DNA of 64,000 bases, from assembly GCF_000316115.1 (NCBI RefSeq), contig NZ_JH993797.1, positions 8,033,961-8,097,960 of the forward strand, read 5' to 3'. Below the pieces are notes generated by a model, which worked only from the letters and a program-made list of their open reading frames with translations, did not search any database and was not told the origin of the DNA. The number at the start of each line of letters is the position of its first letter. Position 1 is the first letter of the stretch. Shown here in pieces: positions 29,302 to 37,450 of this stretch. Source of the DNA: Leptolyngbya sp. PCC 7375. GTDB lineage: Bacteria > Cyanobacteriota > Cyanobacteriia > Phormidesmidales > Phormidesmidaceae. The translations under genes were made by a program, and so were the position numbers.

Positions 29302-30383
29302 TTATGCCGCGATAGCGGGTGCTGTCAGCGCAACGGGAACGGCCTCTCCAGATGCCAAATCCAGAGGGAAGTTGTGGGCATTACGCTCATGGATGACTTC
29401 AATGCCTAAATTGGCGCGATTCAGCACATCGGCCCAGGTATTCACCACTCGCCCTTCACTGTCTAGAATGGACTGGTTAAAGTTGAATCCATTGAGATTA
29501 AAGGCCATGGAGCAAATGCCCAGGGAGGCGAACCAAATCCCGACCACCGGCCAGGCCGCCAGTAGAAAGTGCAAAGACCGACTGTTATTAAAGGAGGCAT
29601 GTTGAAAGATCAAGCGTCCAAAGTACCCATGGGCGGCGACCAGGTTATAGGTTTCTTCCTCTTGACCAAAGCGATAGCCAGCATTTTGGGATTCAAGTTC
29701 GGTGGTTTCTCGCACTAACGACGAGGTGACCAAGGAGCCATGCATGGCAGAGAACAAGGCCCCCCGAAGACACCGATGACCCCCAGCATATGGAAGGGAT
29801 GCATGAGAATGTTGTGCTCGGCTGTAAACACAATCATAAAGTTGAAGGTGCCAGAAATCCCGAGCATCAACCCATCCGAAAAACTGCCTTGGCCGATGGG
29901 GTAAATCAGTAACACCGAGGTAGCAGCTGCCACCGGAGCCGAATAGGCCACGGCAATCCAGGGTCTCATGCCTAAGCGATAGCTCAGTTCCCACTGACGT
30001 CCCATGTAGGCATAGGCAGCGATGAGAAAGTGAAAGATAATCATCTGGTACGGGCCACCGTTGTAAAGCCACTCATCTAGACTGGCGGCTTCCCAGATGG
30101 GATAAAAGTGGAGGCCAATGGCATTGGAAGAGGGCACCACGGTGGCGGTAATCATATTGTTGCCATAGAGCAAGGAACCGCTAATCGGCTCTCGAATACC
30201 ATCCATATCCACGGGCGGTGCCGCCACCATGGCCAGGACAAAAACAACCGTAGCGACCAGGGCTGTGGGAATCAAAAGGGTCCCGAACCAGCCAACATAT
30301 AATCGATTTTCAGTGCTGGTGATCCATGCGCAAAAGCGCTCCCACACACTAACCTGTTGATATTTCTGAAGTGTATTATTCAT
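29302..30383 (-). pseudogene. psbA: Low-oxygen type D1' (psbA) with a 1-base frameshift
   Basis: Start ATG at 30383 (MNNTLQKYQQ). The two overlapping frames together encode a full D1 of 360 residues: all Mn-cluster ligands (Asp170, Glu189, His332, Glu333, Asp342, Ala344), TyrZ161 with His190, the P680 and iron ligands, and Ser264. Ala80, Leu158 and Ala286 are the three residues that distinguish the micro-oxic D1' from ordinary D1. The frame breaks in a run of six C (29760-29765; G on the coding strand): frame 0 reads VFGGPCSLP, whereas one more G, or a -1 shift, gives the conserved VFGGALFSAMHGS. It is therefore a sequencing or assembly error, a fresh mutation, or a slippage-corrected gene. 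It is co-directional with desC; an AT-rich palindromic operator lies 58 bases upstream. Confidence 0.9.
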
Positions 30384-30440
30384 GAGTCCATATTGTTTGT
30401 AGCGAAAACAAACTGGCAAAGAAATTCGCGCTTAATGTTA

Positions 30441-30468
30441 CGCTATATAATTATATAACTATATAGCG
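30441..30468 (-). promoter_or_regulatory. Palindromic AT-rich operator/promoter of the D1' operon
   Basis: CGCTATAT (30441-30448) and ATATAGCG (30461-30468) are perfect inverted arms. The interior contains TATAATTATA, which includes a TATAAT -10-like box. The right part, TTATATAACTATATAGCGA at 30451-30469, recurs exactly at 39395-39413. An operator that overlaps the promoter fits an ArsR-type repressor. Confidence 0.7.
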
Positions 30469-30504
30469 AAATAAATGACGAATGTTTTCCCATTTATTTC
30501 TACA

Positions 30505-30556
30505 CTAATCGCGATGACGCTTTAGATGCATGCATCTAAAGCGTCATCGCGATTAG
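30505..30556. repeat. Perfect 52-bp palindrome
   Basis: The 26 bases at 30505-30530 are the exact reverse complement of 30531-30556, with no spacer; the centre is TGCATGCA and each arm contains GCGATGACGC. It lies between the DUF2202 stop (30661) and the D1' promoter. It could form a cruciform in DNA or a very stable hairpin in RNA ending the sqr operon transcript, but no T-run follows on either strand. Confidence 0.9.
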
Positions 30557-30660
30557 AAATACCGGAATATAACTTAATCTCAGTGTGCTAAGCAATGAAC
30601 CATGGGTCAGGGTAACAACTGGTACGTCGAGATGTTCCTTGACACAGGATATAACTTCAC

Positions 30661-31215
30661 TCAGATGCTGGAGAACCAGCTGAGGCAGCGTTCAAATGCT
30701 GGCTGATGATTATTTTTTGAAACGTTACGAAATTGGGTAAACGTTGCCCTCAGCTCAGGCTCTTCAACAAATTCAAGAAAGCTATCATACATTTGTACAT
30801 TAGCAATTTCTGTTTCAACGGCCATTTCACAAGCCGCTTGCAGAGTTTCAGGGGCCTTTACATTGCCAGCAAACGTATCTTCAGGAATGGGGAGACCGCA
30901 CTGTGTAAATAAGGTATGCCAACGCTGAGCATGGCGCTCTTCTGATTGAATAATATTACTAAATGGCTGAATGGCTCCGTACTTTTCAATGACGGCAGTG
31001 TAAAGTGCCCTCGCTTGATACTCATCATTCATGGCATCAATCATCGCTTGTTGAGTTCTCTCATCAAGACTAGAACTAGCGGACATAGGAGATGCTGATG
31101 CTAGGAATGCCATTCTGCAAAGTCCAGTGGCACCTAATCTTCGTCGATGTTGTTGACGATAACCTTGTTGACGGTGACCTTGTTGACGATAACCTTGTTG
31201 ACATCTACGTTTCAT
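30661..31215 (-). CDS. DUF2202 ferritin-like protein
   Basis: About 184 residues from the ATG at 31215. The C-terminal ~140 residues form a ferritin-like helical bundle with DEYQARALYTAVIEKYG, SEERHAQRWHTLF, ETEIANVQMYDSF and the tail NNHQPAFERCL, the DUF2202 pattern with Glu/His pairs suitable for a di-metal centre. The N-terminus is odd: four 15-base repeats (31150-31209) encode QQGYR-type pentapeptides, so the functional start may instead be an internal ATG just before SASSSLDERTQQ. It is the last gene of the sqr-arsR-cytochrome-DUF3122 run. Iron or redox handling is inferred. Confidence 0.8.
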   Translation of the reverse strand: MKRRCQQGYRQQGHRQQGYRQQHRRRLGATGLCRMAFLASASPMSASSSLDERTQQAMIDAMNDEYQARALYTAVIEKYGAIQPFSNIIQSEERHAQRWHTLFTQCGLPIPEDTFAGNVKAPETLQAACEMAVETEIANVQMYDSFLEFVEEPELRATFTQFRNVSKNNHQPAFERCLSWFSSI

Positions 31216-31272
31216 GCTTTTTTCTCTCAAATTGAATATCTTGGTTGTTCAAATTTTAGGGTCTATGGTTGT

Positions 31273-31812
31273 TTATGATTGAGTGACAAGGGCCTGCCAC
31301 TCCTTGACAAGAGCTGGCGATACCAAAAGTTCGACTGGCTCACCTTGAGTGGTTGGAAGACTTAGCTTCAAGGGGATTACCGCTCTTAACTCAGATACAA
31401 TCGGTGCCAAATCATATTGGCCAACATTGGGTTCCGGTGCATCAGCATCCGTGAAAATTTTTCGAGAGGCGTCGTTTGCAGTTAGGGTGTTGCCTAAAGA
31501 ATCGGTTAACACCAGGGGCTGTAAACGATCAATGGCCGCAGTGCCGGGAAAACCAACCAGCCGGAGATAGAAAAAGGTGCTGCCATCTGGGCGAATGCGT
31601 TTAAATGCGATCGCTTGCCAACTATTGTCATGCTGATCGTGCAGGGTCTGACGTGATTGATAAACAAATTGACCAGGTGCTTCTTCTAATTGGCGAATCG
31701 CGGCAGATGCTGGCAGCACCGTGAGATTTTCAATCCCTGCCAGGATCAGGACTAATAGTATGCTGAAAGTGAGCAGCCAAAGCATCAGCTGGCGTACACG
31801 TGACCACATCAT
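31273..31812 (-). CDS. DUF3122-like exported protein
   Basis: 179 residues. An N-terminal hydrophobic signal or anchor (MLWLLTFSILLVLILAGIE) ends near LPASA, then a ~140-residue soluble domain with QLEEAPGQFVYQSRQTL, FKRIRPDGSTFFYLRLVGFP and LTDSLGN. I associate this pattern with the cyanobacterial DUF3122 family of unknown function. It is 41 bases downstream of the cytochrome gene and 57 bases upstream of DUF2202, in the same operon as sqr. Thylakoid-lumen or periplasmic location is likely. Confidence 0.7.
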   Translation of the reverse strand: MMWSRVRQLMLWLLTFSILLVLILAGIENLTVLPASAAIRQLEEAPGQFVYQSRQTLHDQHDNSWQAIAFKRIRPDGSTFFYLRLVGFPGTAAIDRLQPLVLTDSLGNTLTANDASRKIFTDADAPEPNVGQYDLAPIVSELRAVIPLKLSLPTTQGEPVELLVSPALVKEWQALVTQS

Positions 31813-31852
31813 AAAAATCTCCCAATGATGCCTGTTTATACTATTGACTAGT

Positions 31853-32461
31853 TTATTCGCTCAGGGCAGATTGAACCGACTGCTGTACTGCATCGGGAAT
31901 AAACACCGCATACACTCCTCGTAAGTCACCCACTTTGAAGTCATATGCCAAATCTTGGGGATAGTTATTCTTGACAAACTGAGGACGATTGTCTTTGAGC
32001 CCATGGCAGGCTAAACAACTTGCTTCCACATTGATGCGACGATAATAGCGAGTGCCGCTTTGGTCGCTCAAGGTTTCTTTTTCCCAGAATCCCATTAACT
32101 CTGGGGATTGCTCAAATGTAGACAGGGCATTAGTAGCGGCAAGATTATCGGGTTTATGGGCTGGATTACGATACTTTTTGGCCATTTGCTTGACCTGCCA
32201 ACCGTTCTCTTGACTGAGTTGCATGGCTTTCATGCCAACGGGTTTACACACTTTCTTCATGGTCTCCGCCGTCGGTGGTTCTGGCGCATCTTTCAGGTAA
32301 TCGGCTAGTCCGCTGCGCATAGCGTCTAAATTTTCAATCTCCTGAACAGCTTTGGCTAGCTGAGCGGGTTCCGGCTGAGCTTGAGCGATTGCTGGGCAGA
32401 CAAGAACAACGAGAACGATTAGCGAAAAACCCAGCATGATCTTGGATAGAATTCTGAACAT
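31853..32461 (-). CDS. DUF3365 (Tll0287-like) single-heme c-type cytochrome
   Basis: 202 residues; cleavable signal peptide ending PAIAQAQ. A PAS-like heme domain follows, with the c-type heme site CLACHG (Cys149, Cys152, His153) and the preceding YYRRINVEASCL motif characteristic of DUF3365/Tll0287 proteins. Cys72 may serve as a distal ligand or sulfur site. Located immediately after the ArsR-like gene, whose 3' end overlaps it by 128 bases, and downstream of sqr. As a lumenal or periplasmic heme protein in an sqr operon it may sense or transfer electrons from sulfide oxidation (inference). Confidence 0.85.
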   Translation of the reverse strand: MFRILSKIMLGFSLIVLVVLVCPAIAQAQPEPAQLAKAVQEIENLDAMRSGLADYLKDAPEPPTAETMKKVCKPVGMKAMQLSQENGWQVKQMAKKYRNPAHKPDNLAATNALSTFEQSPELMGFWEKETLSDQSGTRYYRRINVEASCLACHGLKDNRPQFVKNNYPQDLAYDFKVGDLRGVYAVFIPDAVQQSVQSALSE

Positions 32462-32813
32462 GGATATCGTCCCTTAGATTGGGGGATAGGCTAAATTGTT
32501 CGATCTCCGTTAGGGATCTGGCACAGAGTGATAGTAAATCTTTATCGATAATCCGATAATAGCGACAACTGCCGACACGTCGACAGGTGACAACACCCGA
32601 GCATTTAAGCAACTGTAGGTGTTTAGAGACATTGGCCTGGTTTAAACCAGCTCGCTGGCAAATCTCAGTGACATTGCGTTCCTGGCTGCAAATAGCAGAG
32701 ATAATTCGTAACCGACTGGGATCGCTTAACAGTTTGAATCGCTCTGCTATTTGTTCAAAGTGGTTTTCCAGCAGAGCTGAAAGGGGTTCCACTTGGTGCG
32801 GCTGAGTCTCCAT
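32334..32813 (-). CDS. ArsR/SmtB-family transcriptional repressor
   Basis: 159 residues. Residues about 15-100 form the winged helix: FKLLSDPSRLRIISAICSQE, VTEICQRAGLNQANVSKHLQ, LLKCSGVVTCRRVGSCRYYR. There are six Cys residues (42, 52, 71, 77, 83, 97). The classical ArsR CxC pair is reduced to one Cys at 52, and the spacing does not exactly match that of SqrR/BigR persulfide sensors. The C-terminal 45 residues are unusual and overlap the cytochrome gene. It begins 49 bases after the sqr stop, so it probably autoregulates the sqr operon and may bind the AT-rich operators in this island. Effector unproven: sulfide/persulfide, arsenite or redox. Confidence 0.85.
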   Translation of the reverse strand: METQPHQVEPLSALLENHFEQIAERFKLLSDPSRLRIISAICSQERNVTEICQRAGLNQANVSKHLQLLKCSGVVTCRRVGSCRYYRIIDKDLLSLCARSLTEIEQFSLSPNLRDDIHVQNSIQDHAGFFANRSRCSCLPSNRSSSAGTRSASQSCSGD

Positions 32814-32862
32814 AATCTGGGGGGAGTATCAAAAAAAGGCCAAATCTCAATCAATGGAATGC

Positions 32863-34167
32863 TTAAGGGCTAACTGTTGTTTGTTCGTAGTTGGTGGTGG
32901 TGGGCTTCAGCATCTGTAGACCGAAGAGAACGCGTAATCCCAGTTTTTCAAACCAGGGCATACCAACTCCAGTACGCATTTTGATCATGAAATATTCCTC
33001 AAAGGCTGCTTTTACCCATACAACCCATGGGCCACGAACAGCATAGGAGTGTTTCCGTTTGCCAGTTTCTGGGTCAGGCAGAACGGGGGCGGCAATATAG
33101 GCAATACCAGTATCGCCAAATTCTGCAAAACACAAAGCATCCAACGTTGGAACTTGGAGAGGACTTTTACTCGCCCCCAACTCAACCGCGATGTTTTGGG
33201 CAACCGCTGTCGCCATGGCTTCCGACATTTGACCACTTTTAGGTAACCCGATGGGAACACGGGTTTTATCAGGCTGTGCCAGTTTAATGCTGACGCCTGC
33301 GGCATAAATGTTGGGAAAGTCGGGATGACGCTGGGTGGGTAAAGTCGGAATAAATCCCTTGGCATCTCCTAACCCAGGCGCTGCCTGGATAAATTTGGCC
33401 CCGCGAAAGGCCGGTAAGATCATCGAGTAGTTGAATGGCAACTGTTGCCCGTCGTCCAGGGTAATGGTTTGTTCATCCACAGCCGTAATGGCCGCATTTT
33501 CAATGACTGCAATGCCTTGTTTCTGCATTAAATTGGCGGTCAGCTCTCTCGCATTTTTTACCTTAGAGACACCTAAATGCCCAGCATAGGGCTCTGGTGT
33601 GACGTAGGTGATGGGCACCTGATCGCGCAATCCTCGACGACGTAATTCATGATCGGCCATCAGAGCAAATTCGTAGGCGGGGCCAAAACACCCTGCCCCC
33701 GGAGCTGCGCCCACAACCATGGGGCCTGGATTTTTAAGCAAGTCGAGCCAGGCTTGGTGAGCTGTGAGGCTATGGTCGGGGGTGCAAACAGACTGGGTGT
33801 AGCCATCATGGGGACCCAAACCTGGAATTTGATCAAAGGCCAGGGATGCCCCAGTTGCGATCGCAACATAATCATACTCAATCGTTTTCTCTCCCTCGAC
33901 TGTAATGGAACGAGTCTGAGGATCGAGGGCCGTCACTTTGCCAGGCACCCAATTTAAATGATGACGCTGCGCCAGACGCGCTAAATCTAACTGAACATGC
34001 TCCAATGGCTTCAGCCCTAAAGCCACCTGGATCAGCCCTGGAATAAAGGTGAATTTGGACTCACTGGATATGAGTGTCACCGTATGCTCACTTGGCAGCA
34101 AGTGACGTAGCTCATAGGCTATAGGCAACCCAGCCAGACCGCCCCCAATAACAACAACGTTTGCCAT
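32863..34167 (-). CDS. sqr: Sulfide:quinone oxidoreductase
   Basis: 434 residues of the FAD disulfide-reductase fold: N-terminal dinucleotide site VVVIGGGLAGLPIAYEL, second GXG-like motif VVGAAPGAGCFGPAYEF, and IYAAGVSIKL for the flavin. The three redox Cys of SQR are present: Cys128 (QSVCTPDHS), Cys160 (GAGCFGPAYE) and Cys346 (DALCFAEFGD). It oxidises sulfide to polysulfide or sulfur at the membrane surface and reduces plastoquinone, feeding electrons to cytochrome b6f and photosystem I. First gene of the sqr-arsR-cytochrome-DUF3122-DUF2202 run. An operator-like sequence lies 83 bases upstream. A type II NADH dehydrogenase is less likely given the Cys set. Confidence 0.93.
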   Translation of the reverse strand: MANVVVIGGGLAGLPIAYELRHLLPSEHTVTLISSESKFTFIPGLIQVALGLKPLEHVQLDLARLAQRHHLNWVPGKVTALDPQTRSITVEGEKTIEYDYVAIATGASLAFDQIPGLGPHDGYTQSVCTPDHSLTAHQAWLDLLKNPGPMVVGAAPGAGCFGPAYEFALMADHELRRRGLRDQVPITYVTPEPYAGHLGVSKVKNARELTANLMQKQGIAVIENAAITAVDEQTITLDDGQQLPFNYSMILPAFRGAKFIQAAPGLGDAKGFIPTLPTQRHPDFPNIYAAGVSIKLAQPDKTRVPIGLPKSGQMSEAMATAVAQNIAVELGASKSPLQVPTLDALCFAEFGDTGIAYIAAPVLPDPETGKRKHSYAVRGPWVVWVKAAFEEYFMIKMRTGVGMPWFEKLGLRVLFGLQMLKPTTTNYEQTTVSP

Positions 34168-34249
34168 ACCTCAACCCTCTCCTCCCTGATCTAAATCAAT
34201 CACCCGACGACAAAGTGGGGAATCCCGGTCAGGTTTTATCACTTATCTA

Positions 34250-34264
34250 CTAGATAGTTATATA
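34250..34264 (-). promoter_or_regulatory. Operator-like sequence upstream of sqr
   Basis: On the minus strand this reads TATATAACTATCTAG, 14 of 15 identical to the core of the repeated operator at 30452 and 39396. It lies in the divergent sqr/Rieske region. A second dyad, TACTACTGAGTAGTA, lies at about 34420-34435 nearer the Rieske gene. Confidence 0.6.
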
Positions 34265-34583
34265 GATATTATGCAGTAATCCTGATTCTGTCAACTGAAT
34301 AATTCGGTTTCAAAGTTCCACAGCTTTCCTGAGCCATGGGGCATTGAGCTTCTCAATCAAACCAGGGAAGTCACAACAAAATAGATAAAATAATTTACAA
34401 TTTCATTACTGATTGGTTATACTACTGAGTAGTAAGAAAAGTAAAGAAACTTTGCACTTGCTTGCCACATGACTTGATTGCATGACCGCAATTAACAACC
34501 CTGTCTCACTTCAGCCAGGTTGTTACCCTCTGCTTGAGGAGGTCATGGATATGTTGTTCCATTTTATAAGGAGGTTGATCGAT

Positions 34584-35117
34584 ATGGATGATGCACTTTC
34601 TTTCGAAGTCCCATCACTGTCTCGGCGACAACTACTCAATTTTTTGACAGGGGCAACGGTTGCCGCAACCGCTGGTTCAGCCCTCTACCCGGTCGCTAAG
34701 TTTTTCATCCCGCCTCGGGAAGTATCTGAGGGAGGTGGGATTCTCGCCAAAGATAAACTGGGCACCCCGATTCCAGCCAGCCAAATCCTTGCTAATCCGC
34801 CTGGAACTCGCGCCTTGATTGCAGGACTGGCAAGCGAACCGACTTATTTGATCGTCCAAGACGATGGTTCTCTGGGGGCTAGGGGTATTGTTGATAACTG
34901 TACTCACCTGGGTTGTACCTTCCCCTGGAATCCCGTAGATCAGCAGTTTCAATGTCCCTGCCATGGATCGCTTTACGATCCGGAGGGTAACGTTGTGCGT
35001 GGGCCTGCGCCCCTTCCCCTCAAGATAGTTCACGTGGTGGTTAAGGATGATGCCATCTGGATCTACCCCTGGAACGAGACTGACCCCCGTACTGATGAGC
35101 AACCCTGGTGGGTGTGA
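34584..35117 (+). CDS. petC: Alternative cytochrome b6f Rieske iron-sulfur protein (PetC paralog)
   Basis: I chose the ATG at 34584 because it has an excellent ribosome-binding site (AAGGAGG at 34568-34574) and gives 177 residues, the usual PetC length; an upstream ATG at 34482 would add 34 residues. N-terminal twin-Arg-like SRRQLLNFLTG plus membrane anchor, GGG-rich hinge (SEGGGI), and the 2Fe-2S boxes CTHLGC (Cys106, His108, Cys111) and CPCHGS (Cys124, Cys126, His127), ending DEQPWWV. Divergent from sqr and ahead of arsA, so it is likely a condition-specific subunit for electron flow with sulfide as donor (inference). Confidence 0.93.
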   Translation: MDDALSFEVPSLSRRQLLNFLTGATVAATAGSALYPVAKFFIPPREVSEGGGILAKDKLGTPIPASQILANPPGTRALIAGLASEPTYLIVQDDGSLGARGIVDNCTHLGCTFPWNPVDQQFQCPCHGSLYDPEGNVVRGPAPLPLKIVHVVVKDDAIWIYPWNETDPRTDEQPWWV

Positions 35118-35138
35118 TCAACTAAGAGGTTTTTACGA

Positions 35139-36338
35139 ATGCGTATTATTTTGATGACTGGAAAAGGGGGGGTGGGTAAGACATCAGTTGCAGCTGCGAC
35201 TGCCCTGCGAGCAGCAGAACTGGGATATCGCACACTGGTATTGAGTACTGACCCAGCCCATTCATTAGCGGATAGTTTTGCCCTAGAATTATCCCATGAT
35301 CCAACGTTGATTCGGCCCAATCTGTGGGGGGCTGAACTCGATGCCCTCAGAGAAATGGAGCAGAATTGGGGAGCGGTTCGACGCTACATTACAGAAGTGC
35401 TCCAGGCCCAGGGGATGGATGGAGTCCAGGCAGAAGAGCTATCAGTCCTGCCTGGAATGGACGAAATTTTTGCCCTAGTGCGGATGAAACGCCATTACGA
35501 CGCGGGAGATTTTGATGTCCTCATTGTGGACTCAGCCCCTACAGGCACAGCCCTGCGTCTGCTCAGCTTGCCAGAAATTTCTGGCTGGTACATGCGTCGC
35601 TTTTACAAGCCTTTCCAGGGAATGGCCAATACCCTGAGCCCTGTGTTTGAACCCATTTTTAAGCGTATGACGGGGTTCTCTCTACCTGATCGAGAGGTGA
35701 TGGATGCCCCCTACGAGTTCTATGAACAAATTGAAGCACTGGAGCGAGTGCTCACGGATAGCACTCAAACTACGGTGAGATTAGTCACCAACCCTAAAAA
35801 AATGGTGATTAGCGAGTCCCTTCGGGCTCATGCTTACCTGAGTTTATATAATGTGGCCACTGATCTGGTGATCGCCAACCGCATTATTCCTGAACAGGTG
35901 AGCGATCCCTTCTTCGCCCGTTGGAAGGAGATGCAACAACAGTATCGCCAGGAAATTCAAGAAGACTTTCAACCATTACCCATCAAAGAAGTTCCGCTCT
36001 ACAATGAAGAACTCTGTGGTTTGGCTGCCCTAGAGCGACTAAAAGATACTCTCTATGGCGATGAAGATCCGACCCAGGTTTACTACCGGGAGACCACACT
36101 CCGAGTAGTGCAACAGTCTGAGGGGTATTGTCTAGACGTTTATCTGCCCAATATTCCCAAAGAGCAAATCCATTTGCATAAGACGGGGGATGAACTCAAC
36201 ATTCGCATTGGTAACCATCGTCGCAATCTAGTTCTCCCACAGGCGTTAGCCGCGTTGCAACCAGCAGGCGCTAAATTAGAAGATGATCATCTGATGATTC
36301 GTTTTACGAAAAATGCTTCTATTCCCTCTGCTGCGTAA
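35139..36338 (+). CDS. ArsA/GET3-type ATPase with C-terminal HSP20-like domain
   Basis: 399 residues. P-loop MTGKGGVGKTSVAAATALRA at the N-terminus, switch STDPAHSLADSF, and IVDSAPTGTALRLLSLPE, all typical of the ArsA/Get3 deviant Walker family. The C-terminal ~80 residues (YCLDVYLPNIPKEQIHL, ELNIRIGNHRRNLVLPQAL) form the alpha-crystallin-like ArsA_HSP20 domain often fused in cyanobacteria. It follows the Rieske gene by 21 bases. In cyanobacteria such proteins are more probably membrane-protein chaperone ATPases than arsenite pumps. No ArsB is present. Confidence 0.9.
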   Translation: MRIILMTGKGGVGKTSVAAATALRAAELGYRTLVLSTDPAHSLADSFALELSHDPTLIRPNLWGAELDALREMEQNWGAVRRYITEVLQAQGMDGVQAEELSVLPGMDEIFALVRMKRHYDAGDFDVLIVDSAPTGTALRLLSLPEISGWYMRRFYKPFQGMANTLSPVFEPIFKRMTGFSLPDREVMDAPYEFYEQIEALERVLTDSTQTTVRLVTNPKKMVISESLRAHAYLSLYNVATDLVIANRIIPEQVSDPFFARWKEMQQQYRQEIQEDFQPLPIKEVPLYNEELCGLAALERLKDTLYGDEDPTQVYYRETTLRVVQQSEGYCLDVYLPNIPKEQIHLHKTGDELNIRIGNHRRNLVLPQALAALQPAGAKLEDDHLMIRFTKNASIPSAA

Positions 36339-36349
36339 TCCTCTAAAGC

Positions 36350-37270
36350 GTGATGGGGAGGAGGATTGTGCAACTACGCAATATCAGGCATGTGAACAGG
36401 AAGAGATGCCACCTGGTTTCTGCTAAAGGTATTTTGAAATCCCCTGATGCTGACGTCTGGCACACGTATTGGCGTGATCCTTACCATTTACTCTTGCTCA
36501 TTCCCTGGCCAGGGTTTCTGCTATTAATTATAGCGATATACGGGTTGCTCAATGCGGGTTTTGCTCTCATTTACTTAGTTGGGGGAGGGATTGCCAATGC
36601 CCAAACCCATGACTTTTGGGATGCATTCTTCTTTAGTGTACAAACCCTGACCTCCATTGGCTACGGTGTAATGTATCCCCAAACTCCCTTTGCGAATACA
36701 GCTGCTGCAGTAGAGGCACTGGTAGGATTGGTAGGATTTGCTTTGGTGACAGGGTTAGCCTTTGCTCGCTTTTCCCAACCCACGGCTCGAGTTATCTTCA
36801 GTAACTTTGCCGTGATCACACCCTATAATGGCCTGCCAACCTTAATGTTTCGGGTTGCGAATCAGCGGGGGAATCAGATTGTCGAGGCTCAAATACGGGC
36901 ATATCTGTTGCGGGATGAGGTTAGTGCGGAGGGACAATTTATGCGACGGCTTTATCCGTTGCGACTATTACGCAGCCAGGCCCCTGCCTTTGCCCTGACA
37001 TGGACAGCTATTCATCCTATTGATACCGAAAGCCCTCTTAAAGGACAAACGGCACAATCGCTGGTGCAACTTCGAGCCCAAGTGGTGATTTCCTTAAGCG
37101 GTATTGATGAAACGGTTGCTCAAGCTGTCCATGCTCAATACCTGTTTCATAGTGAGGAGATTTTATGGAACTGTCGCCTCATGGATATCATCCATGAAAC
37201 CCCAGCGGGTGAGTGCTACATCGACTTTACTCACTTTCACGATGTTGTCCCGCTGCCAGCCCTGGCTTGA
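36350..37270 (+). CDS. KirBac-type inward-rectifier potassium channel
   Basis: 306 residues. Two membrane helices (about 48-75 and 120-140) flank the pore loop with selectivity filter TSIGYG in FSVQTLTSIGYGVMYPQTPF. The C-terminal ~160 residues are the cytoplasmic immunoglobulin-like domain of Kir channels (LMFRVANQRGNQIVEAQIRAY, in part; FALTWTAIHPID). It begins 12 bases after arsA, so it is in the same operon as the Rieske protein. It may adjust membrane potential when electron flow changes (inference). Confidence 0.9.
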   Translation: MMGRRIVQLRNIRHVNRKRCHLVSAKGILKSPDADVWHTYWRDPYHLLLLIPWPGFLLLIIAIYGLLNAGFALIYLVGGGIANAQTHDFWDAFFFSVQTLTSIGYGVMYPQTPFANTAAAVEALVGLVGFALVTGLAFARFSQPTARVIFSNFAVITPYNGLPTLMFRVANQRGNQIVEAQIRAYLLRDEVSAEGQFMRRLYPLRLLRSQAPAFALTWTAIHPIDTESPLKGQTAQSLVQLRAQVVISLSGIDETVAQAVHAQYLFHSEEILWNCRLMDIIHETPAGECYIDFTHFHDVVPLPALA

Positions 37271-37450
37271 TCAGATGTATCGCTGGCCTATTGTCCTCCA
37301 ACGATATTCCTCGCCAGAGTGGGGCATTAACGATGCCTGCCTCTGGGTAGGAGCTGTTGAATGAGGCATAGCCCAGTGGTGCAGGGAAATACAGGGATTC
37401 AAGTCTGAGCTAACTTACCAAAAATAAACCAAAAATAAAGGGGATAGATT

